Shown: positions 32,431-38,674 of the stretch, in pieces | Layout: every line of letters begins with the position of its first letter | Numbering within the stretch: the stretch's first letter is position 1 | DNA from: Acidobacteriota bacterium | Lineage (GTDB): Bacteria; Acidobacteriota; Terriglobia; Terriglobales; Acidobacteriaceae | Direction: 5' to 3' | Length of the DNA: 38,674 nucleotides | Assembly (NCBI GenBank): GCA_021778315.1 | Contig: JAJYCQ010000016.1 | Span: forward strand, 1-38,674 | Notes under the pieces: generated by a model | The model's database searches: none | Told to the model about the DNA's origin: nothing | The model's input: the letters and a program-made list of their open reading frames with translations, nothing else | Made by a program: the position numbers and the translations under genes

Positions 32431-32736
32431 ATGCCGATTGCTACCCTCACTCTCGAGCTTGCGATTGAACACGCACAGTCGCTGAAGGACCGGCGGCAGG
32501 TGGTGCGGTCGCTGAAGGACAAGCTGCGGCACGGATTCAATATCTCGATTGCGGAGATGGACGATGCGCTGCTGTGGAACCGGGCGACGCTGGATGTGGT
32601 TGCGATTTCGAGCTCGCGGACGTACCTGGAGGGGCAGCTTCGCGAGGTGGAGGCGGCGGCCCGCCGTCTGGCTGTTGGATTGGGCTGCGAGATTATCGAC
32701 AGCTATGTAGAGAGCGACATATCGCTAAACGACTGA
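32431..32736 (+). CDS. DUF503 family protein (YlxP-like)
   Basis: The 101-residue protein reads MPIATLTLELAIEHAQSLKD, RRQVVRSLKDKLRHGFNISI and AEMDDALLWNRATLDVVAIS. This is the DUF503 pattern of a small ferredoxin-like fold with the SLKDRRxVVRSLKDKLR helix. YlxP-type proteins lie next to rbfA in many genomes and are thought to have a role in ribosome or translation functions; no enzymatic activity is established. ATG 32431 has CGGAG before it and starts only 7 bases after lacI; an upstream in-frame ATG at 32365 lies inside lacI and is rejected. It is the first gene of the rbfA-nrnA group. Confidence 0.88.
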   Translation: MPIATLTLELAIEHAQSLKDRRQVVRSLKDKLRHGFNISIAEMDDALLWNRATLDVVAISSSRTYLEGQLREVEAAARRLAVGLGCEIIDSYVESDISLND

Positions 32737-32773
32737 ACGAATGCTGCAAAAGTGGTACCCTGAAGAGTCAGCT

Positions 32774-33193
32774 ATGCCAGAGCAACGAGCCAGAACCTAT
32801 CACCGCGGTCGAGTCGTCAACACCTTCGCCGAAGAGATTACCGCCATGCTTGAGGGCGAACTCTCCGACCCACGCATTGCTCCGTGTCACGTCACGGAGG
32901 TCGTGCTTGCGCCCGGCGGGAAGAGTTGCAGGGTGTTCATCGCGGTAACGGGAACGCCGAAGGAAGAGGATGAAACGCTGGCTGGCCTGATGGCGGCGCG
33001 AGGCTTTATTCGCACCGAGATACGGTACCGGATGAATGTGCGGCATGTCCCGGAGATCACGTTTGCGATTGATCGGTCGGAGAAGATTAATACGCGGATG
33101 GACGAGCTTCTGGGACGGATGGAGAAGCGGAAGAGCAAACTTGCCGATAAGGTAGCCAAGGAGAGCAATGCCCGGTCTGAGCCACCACGCTAG
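32774..33193 (+). CDS. rbfA: 30S ribosome-binding factor RbfA
   Basis: RbfA binds the 30S subunit for 16S rRNA 5'-end maturation and cold adaptation. The KH-like domain is visible: GRVVNTFAEEITAMLEGELS, DPRIAPCHVTEVVLAPGGKS, CRVFIAVTGTPKEEDETL and GFIRTEIRYRMNVRHVPEITF, then IDRSEKINTRMDELL. The conserved DPRI and the Arg-rich helix fit the family. Length (139) is slightly longer than the minimal 120 because of a Lys/Glu tail. ATG 32774 starts the conserved part; ATG 32741 would add 11 residues. Placement between DUF503 and nrnA is a common bacterial order. Confidence 0.93.
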   Translation: MPEQRARTYHRGRVVNTFAEEITAMLEGELSDPRIAPCHVTEVVLAPGGKSCRVFIAVTGTPKEEDETLAGLMAARGFIRTEIRYRMNVRHVPEITFAIDRSEKINTRMDELLGRMEKRKSKLADKVAKESNARSEPPR

Positions 33194-33216
33194 GACTGGC
33201 TCGAAGTCCCTTACCC

Positions 33217-34236
33217 ATGAATAATGACGCCTCCATCTTCGCTCTACTTGGGCTGCTTCGCGAGTGCAAGCGGTTTGTCATTACGTCGCATGTTCGTCCG
33301 GACGGCGATGCGATTGGGTCGTCGCTGGGGCTGATGCATGTGCTGGAGGGGATGGGCAAAGAGGCGACGGTGGTGTTCACGGATCCGATCCCTCCCAACT
33401 TTCATTTTTTGCCCGGCGTGGAACGGATCTCGAGCCGGCTTCCAGCGACGGATGCGGTGATTTTTCTTGAGTGTGACTCGATTGAGCGCAGCAGTATTGA
33501 TGCTCTTGAGTTTGAAGCAGCGAAGCCGCTCCTGACGATCAATATCGACCATCATCAGAGTGGCCGGGAGTTTGCGGAGTTCAACTGGATTGATCCGGAA
33601 GCTGCGGCGGTGGGTGCACTGGTCTACGATATTGCGGTGGCTGCCGGCGTTGCGGTGACACGGGAGATGGCGGACTGTTTGTACACGGCGATTCTGACGG
33701 ATACTGGCTCGTTTAACTACCCGAGCACGAGTGCCGAGACCTTCGCCATGGCGGAGCATCTGGTTCGGTGTGGAACGGACCCGAATCAGATTGCACGCGC
33801 GATTTATTTCTGCAATCCGCTGAGTAAAGTTCGGCTGCTGGGGATTGCCATCGCGAATCTTCAAATTGACGATGCGGTGTGCTGGAGCCATGTGACGCTG
33901 GACGAGATCGAGCGCGTCGGCGCGAGCGTTGAGGACTGCGAGGGAGTTGCGAATCATCTGATTGGTATTGCTGGAATCGAGGGGGCGGTATTCCTTCGGG
34001 AGCTTCCGGGAAGGGCACAATTTCGTCTCAGCATGCGGAGTCGAGGGACGCTGGACGTGTCGAAGATAGCCGAGCACTTTGGCGGTGGCGGCCACCATAG
34101 CGCAAGCGGATGCACGATGGAGGGCACGCTAGCGGAGGTGACCGAACGCATCGTCGACCAGCTCCGTGAGGCGTGTGCCCAGTTGCAATCGGACCGCGTC
34201 CTTGCTTCAACCCAGCCCGCGACTCTGTTAGCCTAG
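33217..34236 (+). CDS. nrnA: DHH/DHHA1 phosphoesterase, NrnA-like oligoribonuclease/pAp phosphatase
   Basis: This enzyme degrades nanoRNA and 3'-phosphoadenosine 5'-phosphate. The DHH domain has ITSHVRPDGDAIGSSLGL (H25, D29, D31), a C87-D88 pair, the DHH motif INIDHHQSG (111-113) and D162 in the ILTDTGSF motif. The DHHA1 domain ends with GGGGHHSASG (289-298), the substrate-binding glycine motif. All metal ligands are intact, so activity is likely. Length (339) is normal. The gene follows rbfA, a conserved arrangement that usually continues to truB; here it continues instead to a membrane glycosyltransferase. Confidence 0.92.
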   Translation: MNNDASIFALLGLLRECKRFVITSHVRPDGDAIGSSLGLMHVLEGMGKEATVVFTDPIPPNFHFLPGVERISSRLPATDAVIFLECDSIERSSIDALEFEAAKPLLTINIDHHQSGREFAEFNWIDPEAAAVGALVYDIAVAAGVAVTREMADCLYTAILTDTGSFNYPSTSAETFAMAEHLVRCGTDPNQIARAIYFCNPLSKVRLLGIAIANLQIDDAVCWSHVTLDEIERVGASVEDCEGVANHLIGIAGIEGAVFLRELPGRAQFRLSMRSRGTLDVSKIAEHFGGGGHHSASGCTMEGTLAEVTERIVDQLREACAQLQSDRVLASTQPATLLA

Positions 34237-34340
34237 GGTTCGCCCAGCGAATCTCAACCAAACCACTCCGAAGAAGTGGACGTGCGAGAGTCACCGTGCC
34301 AGAGCGATTTGCGAAGCGCAATATTTGTGAACCAACTTTG

Positions 34341-36188
34341 ATGGATTCTCCTCAACCCGTACCGGAGTCCCTGGCGTCAAACGCTGCGGCGTCTTTGACG
34401 ACTGCTACGCGCGCGCGCGGTGGAGCGTGGGGTTGGGTGCAGCAGCGTCTTCGCACGCAGCTTGGATGCACGATCTCGGAGTTCGCGGTCCTGCTGGTTT
34501 TCTCCTGCTACTTCCTGTTTTATGGCCTGCTGCCGATGTTTGGGGGCGACCAGTTGGGATTGGTGGGAGCGGATGAACCTCGCTATGCGCAGATCGCTCG
34601 AGAGATGCTTGCGGCGCACAATGCAGAGTGCCAGCAGGTGCATGCGAGTCTCATTCCTCACAGCTTGCGGGCGGCTGACCTGCGCGCGTCCTATGCCTGC
34701 CTGACGGGTGGCACGGTGACGCCGATCTTGTATGGCAAGCCGTGGCTGGAGAAGCCGGCGCTCTACTACTGGCGCGCGATGGGGTACTACAAGGAACTGG
34801 GGGTGTATGACTGGACGGCGCGACTGGCGTCGGCCACCGGAGCGCTTGCGCTGATCATCCTCGCGTTTCTGCACCTCAAACGGTTTCGTCCGGGAGGCCA
34901 CCTGGATGCCGCGCTCATCATGGTGTCGGCGGTTGCGATGTTCGCGTTTTCGCGTGGCGCGTCCACGGACATGCAACTCGCCGCGCCGTTCTGTATTGGC
35001 ATGCTGGGGTGGTATGCGTGGTACGAGACGGGCAAGAAGTTCTGGCTCTTCGACCTCTACTTTTTTGGTGCCGCGGCTACGCTGGCGAAGGGCCCGGTCG
35101 CACCGTTTCTGGCGTTGGCGATCATCTGTCTTTTTCTTGGTCTGCGACGCGAGTGGTCAGCGCTGCGACGCACCATCTGGATCCCGGGCGTGCTGCTCTA
35201 CCTGGTGATGGTCCTGCCCTGGTATATCGCGGTGCAGCGCCGCAATCCGAGCTTCTTCAACGAGTTTTTCTGGAAGCATAATCTGGAACGGTACACGACC
35301 AACCTGTACCAGCATCATCAGCCGTTCTACTACTATCTGCTGGTGCTGATCATCGGGCTGATGCCTTGGACAGCGCTGTCGTTTCGAGCACTGGTGGATG
35401 GCCTTGCAACGTCGATTGCAGAGTGGAAGGTTCGCCATAAGCCGCAACGGTATGTTGGCCATGTGCGAGCCGGCGATGCGTTCCCCGAGTTCCTGGTGCT
35501 GTGGACGCTGTTCCCGATTCTGTTCTTCTCGTTTTCAGGATCGAAGCTGCCCGGCTACATCCTTCCTTCGATCCCTCCGTTGGCGATCCTGACGGGCGAC
35601 TATCTCTTCCGGATCCGCAGGACGGGGATCCCGGACTGGCTGCTGAATTCGCACGCCACGCTTACGGGCATACTTACGTTTGTGCTGATCCTGAGCCCGC
35701 AGTACATGGTGTATCAACGGATCATTCCGGCGCCGAGGATCTTTGTGTGGGCGACGGTGCTGGGTATCGCGGCGGCGGTGCTGGTGCTCTACGTGGTGCG
35801 TCGCTATGGGGTGCGCCACATCCGTTTGGTGACGATGATCCCGATGGTCTTCCTGCTTTATTTTTTACTGGGAAGGAATGGCCAGCTGCTGGATTTGAAT
35901 TACTCGGCGCGTCCGCTGGCGCAGGAGATTCAGCAGGCTGATCCTGCGGCAACGGTTGTGGCTGAGTTCGATGTGCGGCGGGATCTGGTCTACGGCCTGG
36001 CGTTTTATCGCAACCAGGAGATCATGAACTACGCGGTTGATGGTATTCCCGACGGAACGCATCTGCTGGTGTTTCCGACTCGCGAACTGCCGCTGGTCGA
36101 ACCTTATCTGAAGGGGCGATTCACGCAACCGCTTCTGCTGTATCAGGCACAAGGCCTTTCGGTGTACAAGGTTTATCCTCGGAGCTAA
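34341..36188 (+). CDS. ArnT-like glycosyltransferase family 39 membrane protein
   Basis: A polyprenyl-phosphate-dependent mannosyl/arabinosyltransferase with about ten to twelve membrane helices. The first periplasmic loop holds the catalytic-type motif GADEPRYAQIAREML, and YGKPWLEKPALYYW follows. Both are typical of ArnT and PMT-like enzymes that transfer a sugar to lipid A, glycan or protein. The second half has LPWYIAVQRRNPSFFNEFFW, HNLERYTTNLYQHHQPFYYY and FSGSKLPGYILPSIPPLAIL, matching the family. ATG 34341 is chosen because upstream codons (from 34173) overlap nrnA and lack conservation; the ribosome-binding site is weak. The substrate is not predictable. The last 100 residues form a soluble tail. 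Confidence 0.87.
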   Translation: MDSPQPVPESLASNAAASLTTATRARGGAWGWVQQRLRTQLGCTISEFAVLLVFSCYFLFYGLLPMFGGDQLGLVGADEPRYAQIAREMLAAHNAECQQVHASLIPHSLRAADLRASYACLTGGTVTPILYGKPWLEKPALYYWRAMGYYKELGVYDWTARLASATGALALIILAFLHLKRFRPGGHLDAALIMVSAVAMFAFSRGASTDMQLAAPFCIGMLGWYAWYETGKKFWLFDLYFFGAAATLAKGPVAPFLALAIICLFLGLRREWSALRRTIWIPGVLLYLVMVLPWYIAVQRRNPSFFNEFFWKHNLERYTTNLYQHHQPFYYYLLVLIIGLMPWTALSFRALVDGLATSIAEWKVRHKPQRYVGHVRAGDAFPEFLVLWTLFPILFFSFSGSKLPGYILPSIPPLAILTGDYLFRIRRTGIPDWLLNSHATLTGILTFVLILSPQYMVYQRIIPAPRIFVWATVLGIAAAVLVLYVVRRYGVRHIRLVTMIPMVFLLYFLLGRNGQLLDLNYSARPLAQEIQQADPAATVVAEFDVRRDLVYGLAFYRNQEIMNYAVDGIPDGTHLLVFPTRELPLVEPYLKGRFTQPLLLYQAQGLSVYKVYPRS

Positions 36189-36203
36189 GGTCGGGCCGCG
36201 CAG

Positions 36204-37205
36204 TTGAGTCAATCACCGCAACTCGAGATACTGGATCTTCGCCACTTCTCCGCGGCGCAGTTGAGGCCGCTGCTGCGCGATGAAGCGGAGCGTTGGCAGC
36301 GCCGACTCTACTGGGACTACACTCGGGCTTCCGCGATGTTGCTGGAGTACTTGGACAGCCGCATCCTTCCTGGGTTTGTGGCGCTGCAGGCAGGGCGCAT
36401 TGTGGGCTACGCGTTCTGCGTCTCGGAGGGAGCGAAGGCCGTGATCGGCGACATCTATGCGCTGGGTGAGACGGAATCCACGATCAACCCCATCTGCGGC
36501 ACGCTTCTACATCATCTGCTCGAGTTGCTGCAGGCTACGCCGGGAGTTGATCGCGTTGAGTCGCAGTTGTTGATGTTCCCGCTGGGAGCGCTGGCCGAGC
36601 CTTATCGGGCGAACGGATTTCGCAGCTTCCCTCGACTCTTCATGATGTCCAAGCTGGGTACGCAGTCGGTGGCGGCAGCTGCTCCTCCTCCGCTACCGCC
36701 GGGAGTGAGCCTGGTGCTGCAGTCGTGGCAGCCGGAGTTTTACGAGTCAGCCGCGGCGCTAATTCACCGCTGCTATACGGGCCACATGGACTCCTTGATC
36801 AACGACCAGTACCGCACGCTGTACGGTGCACAGCGCTTTCTGCACAACATTATCCGGTTCCCGGGCTGCGGCGTGTTCGATGCGGAGAACTCCTGGGTGC
36901 TGCGCGATCCGCAGACGCTGGCTGTGGAGGCGGTTCTGCTTTGCTCGAGGGTGCGAGCCAACATCAACCACATTACGCAGTTGTGCGTTACCCCTTCGCT
37001 GCGGGGGTTTGGGCTTGGTCAGACGCTGTTGGAACACTGCGCTGCCCAGAGTATTCCACGCGGGCTACAGAGCCTGACGCTGACAGTGACCGAGGCCAAC
37101 ACCGCTGCGTTGCATCTCTACCAGCGGAACGGGTTCACAACGCTGCATCGCTTTGAAGCGATGGTGTGGGACGCGAACCCCTCCGACGCTGAGCTAGCAG
37201 GCTAG
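36204..37205 (+). CDS. GNAT-family acetyltransferase with two GNAT domains, TTG start
   Basis: The 333-residue protein looks like two tandem GNAT folds. The first (about 55-130) is degenerate: GFVALQAGRIVGYAFCV, then IGDIYALGETES. The second (about 225-330) has QLCVTPSLRGFGLGQTLLEH, with the acetyl-CoA loop R-G-F-G-L-G, and ANTAALHLYQRNGFTTLHRF. The arrangement resembles mycothiol-synthase-like and ribosomal-protein acetyltransferase-like enzymes, but the acceptor is unknown. The only start after the ArnT-like stop is TTG 36204; the next methionine would remove a conserved part. It begins 15 bases after the glycosyltransferase, so they may be co-transcribed. It is convergent with the ice-binding gene. 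Confidence 0.85.
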   Translation: MSQSPQLEILDLRHFSAAQLRPLLRDEAERWQRRLYWDYTRASAMLLEYLDSRILPGFVALQAGRIVGYAFCVSEGAKAVIGDIYALGETESTINPICGTLLHHLLELLQATPGVDRVESQLLMFPLGALAEPYRANGFRSFPRLFMMSKLGTQSVAAAAPPPLPPGVSLVLQSWQPEFYESAAALIHRCYTGHMDSLINDQYRTLYGAQRFLHNIIRFPGCGVFDAENSWVLRDPQTLAVEAVLLCSRVRANINHITQLCVTPSLRGFGLGQTLLEHCAAQSIPRGLQSLTLTVTEANTAALHLYQRNGFTTLHRFEAMVWDANPSDAELAG

Positions 37206-37211
37206 ACAGAA

Positions 37212-37246
37212 AGCGGGGCCAAAGCGATCGACGCATGGGCCCCTGC
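37212..37246. terminator. Candidate bidirectional terminator
   Basis: GGGGCC (37215-37220) and GGCCCC (37238-37243), extended by GC pairs beyond one bulge, form a weak hairpin between the convergent GNAT and ice-binding genes. Confidence 0.4.
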
Positions 37247-37260
37247 TTAGTGGCTGCTGG

Positions 37261-38649
37261 TTAGTTGCCTGTCGGACAGCTACATCCTGAAATGGTGTTG
37301 CTGTCCAGGGTGACCGCACCATTCCTCGCCAGCGCCCTCCCTTGCAAGTTTGCGCCGGTGGTAAGGGTGACGGATGTCAGCGCGAGGATGTTTCCCTCAA
37401 ATGTAGAGTTGGTTCCCAGAGTCGCAGAGCTTCCAACCTGCCAAAAGACGTTACAGGCCGAGGCACCGTTTGTGAGGACAACATGGCTGCCGCTCCCTGT
37501 TGTGAGAGTGGACCCGATCTGGAAGATAAACACGGCGCTTGTATTCCCTTGAGCGTCCAGCGTGAGATCCCCGGTGAGGGCAAGCGATGACGTCGATTTA
37601 TAGACTCCAGCGGTAAGGGTCTTTCCGGTTAAATCTCCGGCCTCCGTCGTACCTCCCGATCGCCCGGCAGCGTCGTTATACCCGGCCGTCAAAGTAGCCT
37701 GGGCCTGGCTTGCGGCAGCGTCTGCACGATGGATCGTTCCAGTCGTCAGCCCCGGAGGAAATCCCGTGACGGCTGAGCCCGGGCTGACTCCAACATCTCC
37801 TGTAACCACCGTTGCTCCGGTATTCGTAACGGTGGAACCTGCCAGTACCGAGAAAGCTCCAATGTAAGGGCAGAGAGCTATTGGCTGCGTTCCACCTGAT
37901 GTAACCGCACCGGTAGTGAATGATTGACTAAGAGTGGGAGCCACCGGCACACCGCCCTGGTCCTGAGCTCCGGCAGTCACGGAAACTGTGTAGGTGGTGT
38001 TGGGTGCCAGACTAGCCGTTGGGGTGATCGTGGCAGTCTGAGTCAGCACGTTGTAGGTCACGGTTGACGCGACACCCTTAATGAACACGGTTGTCGGGTT
38101 GATGGTGCTTGAGGACATCTGTTCATTGAAGGTGATAGAGATGGTCTGGTTCAGGGGCACGTTCGTCGCGCCGGGAACAATATTGACCGCTACGACATAG
38201 GGTGCAGAGGCGTCGGTGGTCGCGCGTGTAGTGAAGGCGAAGTCGAATGGCGCAGCAAGCGGAGTTCCGCTTGCATCTCTTGCCATCGTGTTGATCGTCG
38301 CATTGTAAGTAACATTTGCTGCGAAGTCGGGAGAAGGTTTGAAGGAAGCAATCTTATTCGCCGCGTCGTAAGCTACCGTGCCTGTGGCACCGGCAACCGT
38401 GAAGCTGCTCGTATTGATACTGGCCGGGTCCATTGCCGTGCTGAAGACTACGGCAACCTGTCGGTTCGTTCCAACGCCATTGGTCTCTGGAACCACCGTC
38501 ACTACTGTGGGAGCGACATTGGTCATCAATGGAGTAGAGGTGGAACTGCATCTAGAGCATTTCTCTATCAGGTGTACACTATAATTGCTCTGACGGACCG
38601 CGACATCGATAGGGATGGCGAAGGCATATTCGGATGATTTGAGATGCAA
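37261..38649 (-). CDS. DUF3494 ice-binding-like protein with two Ig-like domains, N-terminus uncertain
   Basis: The C-terminal domain (about 250-455) has FSVLAGSTVTNTGATVVTGD, VGVSPGSAVTGFPPG, a TLTAGYNDAAGR segment, TGKTLTAGVYKSTSSLALTG and LTLDAQGNTSAVFIFQIGS, the DUF3494 fold of bacterial ice-binding proteins. Two SbsA/Big_5-like Ig domains precede it (APTVVTVVPETNGVGTN and YVVAVNIVPGATNVPLNQT). A C-terminal SGCSCPTGN tail follows the fold. The first 40 residues (TTG start at 38649) show no signal peptide. The frame stays open to the right edge, so the true N-terminus may lie outside the window or this end may be altered. It likely acts outside the cell or on the surface in freezing tolerance (family knowledge). 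Confidence 0.85.
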   Translation of the reverse strand: MHLKSSEYAFAIPIDVAVRQSNYSVHLIEKCSRCSSTSTPLMTNVAPTVVTVVPETNGVGTNRQVAVVFSTAMDPASINTSSFTVAGATGTVAYDAANKIASFKPSPDFAANVTYNATINTMARDASGTPLAAPFDFAFTTRATTDASAPYVVAVNIVPGATNVPLNQTISITFNEQMSSSTINPTTVFIKGVASTVTYNVLTQTATITPTASLAPNTTYTVSVTAGAQDQGGVPVAPTLSQSFTTGAVTSGGTQPIALCPYIGAFSVLAGSTVTNTGATVVTGDVGVSPGSAVTGFPPGLTTGTIHRADAAASQAQATLTAGYNDAAGRSGGTTEAGDLTGKTLTAGVYKSTSSLALTGDLTLDAQGNTSAVFIFQIGSTLTTGSGSHVVLTNGASACNVFWQVGSSATLGTNSTFEGNILALTSVTLTTGANLQGRALARNGAVTLDSNTISGCSCPTGN

Positions 38650-38674
38650 GCTGCTGGCGGCATTCGACGCTGGG

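Noticed and set aside
1..38674. CRISPR arrays, tRNA or rRNA genes, IS transposases
   Set aside because: No regularly spaced repeats, no tRNA-like TTC-containing arms with acceptor stems, and no transposase motifs were found on reading either strand.

Overview
The window looks like chromosomal DNA from an Acidobacteriota of the Terriglobales/Acidobacteriaceae type (Granulicella, Terriglobus or Edaphobacter-like). The basis is the combination of high G+C, a large Oar-like TonB-dependent receptor with an N-terminal carboxypeptidase-regulatory domain, a sedolisin protease, a DUF3494 ice-binding protein, short palindromic intergenic repeats and a hybrid type IV pilus/type II secretion operon. This placement is inference from gene content; no rRNA or other phylogenetic marker was compared. 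I see no phage, IS transposase, CRISPR array, tRNA or rRNA.

Layout: (1) 1-791, minus strand: a MoeB/ThiF-type E1-like adenylyltransferase cut by the window edge, carrying what looks like an in-frame insertion of an intergenic repeat. (2) 0.9-9.6 kb, plus: an outer-membrane biogenesis operon made of a seven-POTRA Omp85 protein, a SurA-like chaperone without a PPIase domain, and TamB. (3) 9.7-16.1 kb: housekeeping and stress genes, namely a UbiA/MqnP prenyltransferase, CsbD, a 48-aa lmo0937-type membrane peptide, prephenate dehydratase, a small exported protein, a Tat-signal aminotransferase, two small membrane proteins, ErpA/HesB and a CBS-pair protein. Many are separated by clear hairpin terminators. 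(4) 16.3-23.7 kb, plus: GspF/PilC, GspE/PilB, PilM, PilN, PilO, a PilP/GspC-like protein and an unusual pseudopilin with a collagen-like segment. No secretin, prepilin peptidase or PilT is present here. (5) 23.7-25.7 kb: a degenerate repeat, then a minus-strand run of two small membrane proteins and an M24 peptidase. (6) 25.8-32.4 kb, plus: a sedolisin (S53), a TonB-dependent receptor behind a promoter overlaid by LacI-type operators, and a LacI-family repressor. (7) 32.4-37.2 kb, plus: DUF503, rbfA, nrnA, an ArnT-like membrane glycosyltransferase and a GNAT protein. (8) 37.3 kb to the end, minus: an Ig-like/DUF3494 ice-binding protein whose N-terminus is unresolved.

The functional themes are outer-membrane assembly (Omp85-SurA-like-TamB), a pilus/secretion machine, and a locally regulated nutrient-uptake module (receptor plus repressor). 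The best leads for something new are the LacI operators spaced two helical turns apart ahead of the TonB receptor, the Omp85/chaperone/TamB operon, the pilin-like protein with Gly-X-Y repeats, the Tat-exported aminotransferase, and the repeat captured inside moeB/thiF.

From position 1 to about 27.5 kb the plus strand is visibly G-rich. Plus-strand genes favour G-ending codons and minus-strand genes favour C-ending codons, which suggests a strong strand-specific mutational bias. No gene-free stretch exceeds 300 bases.
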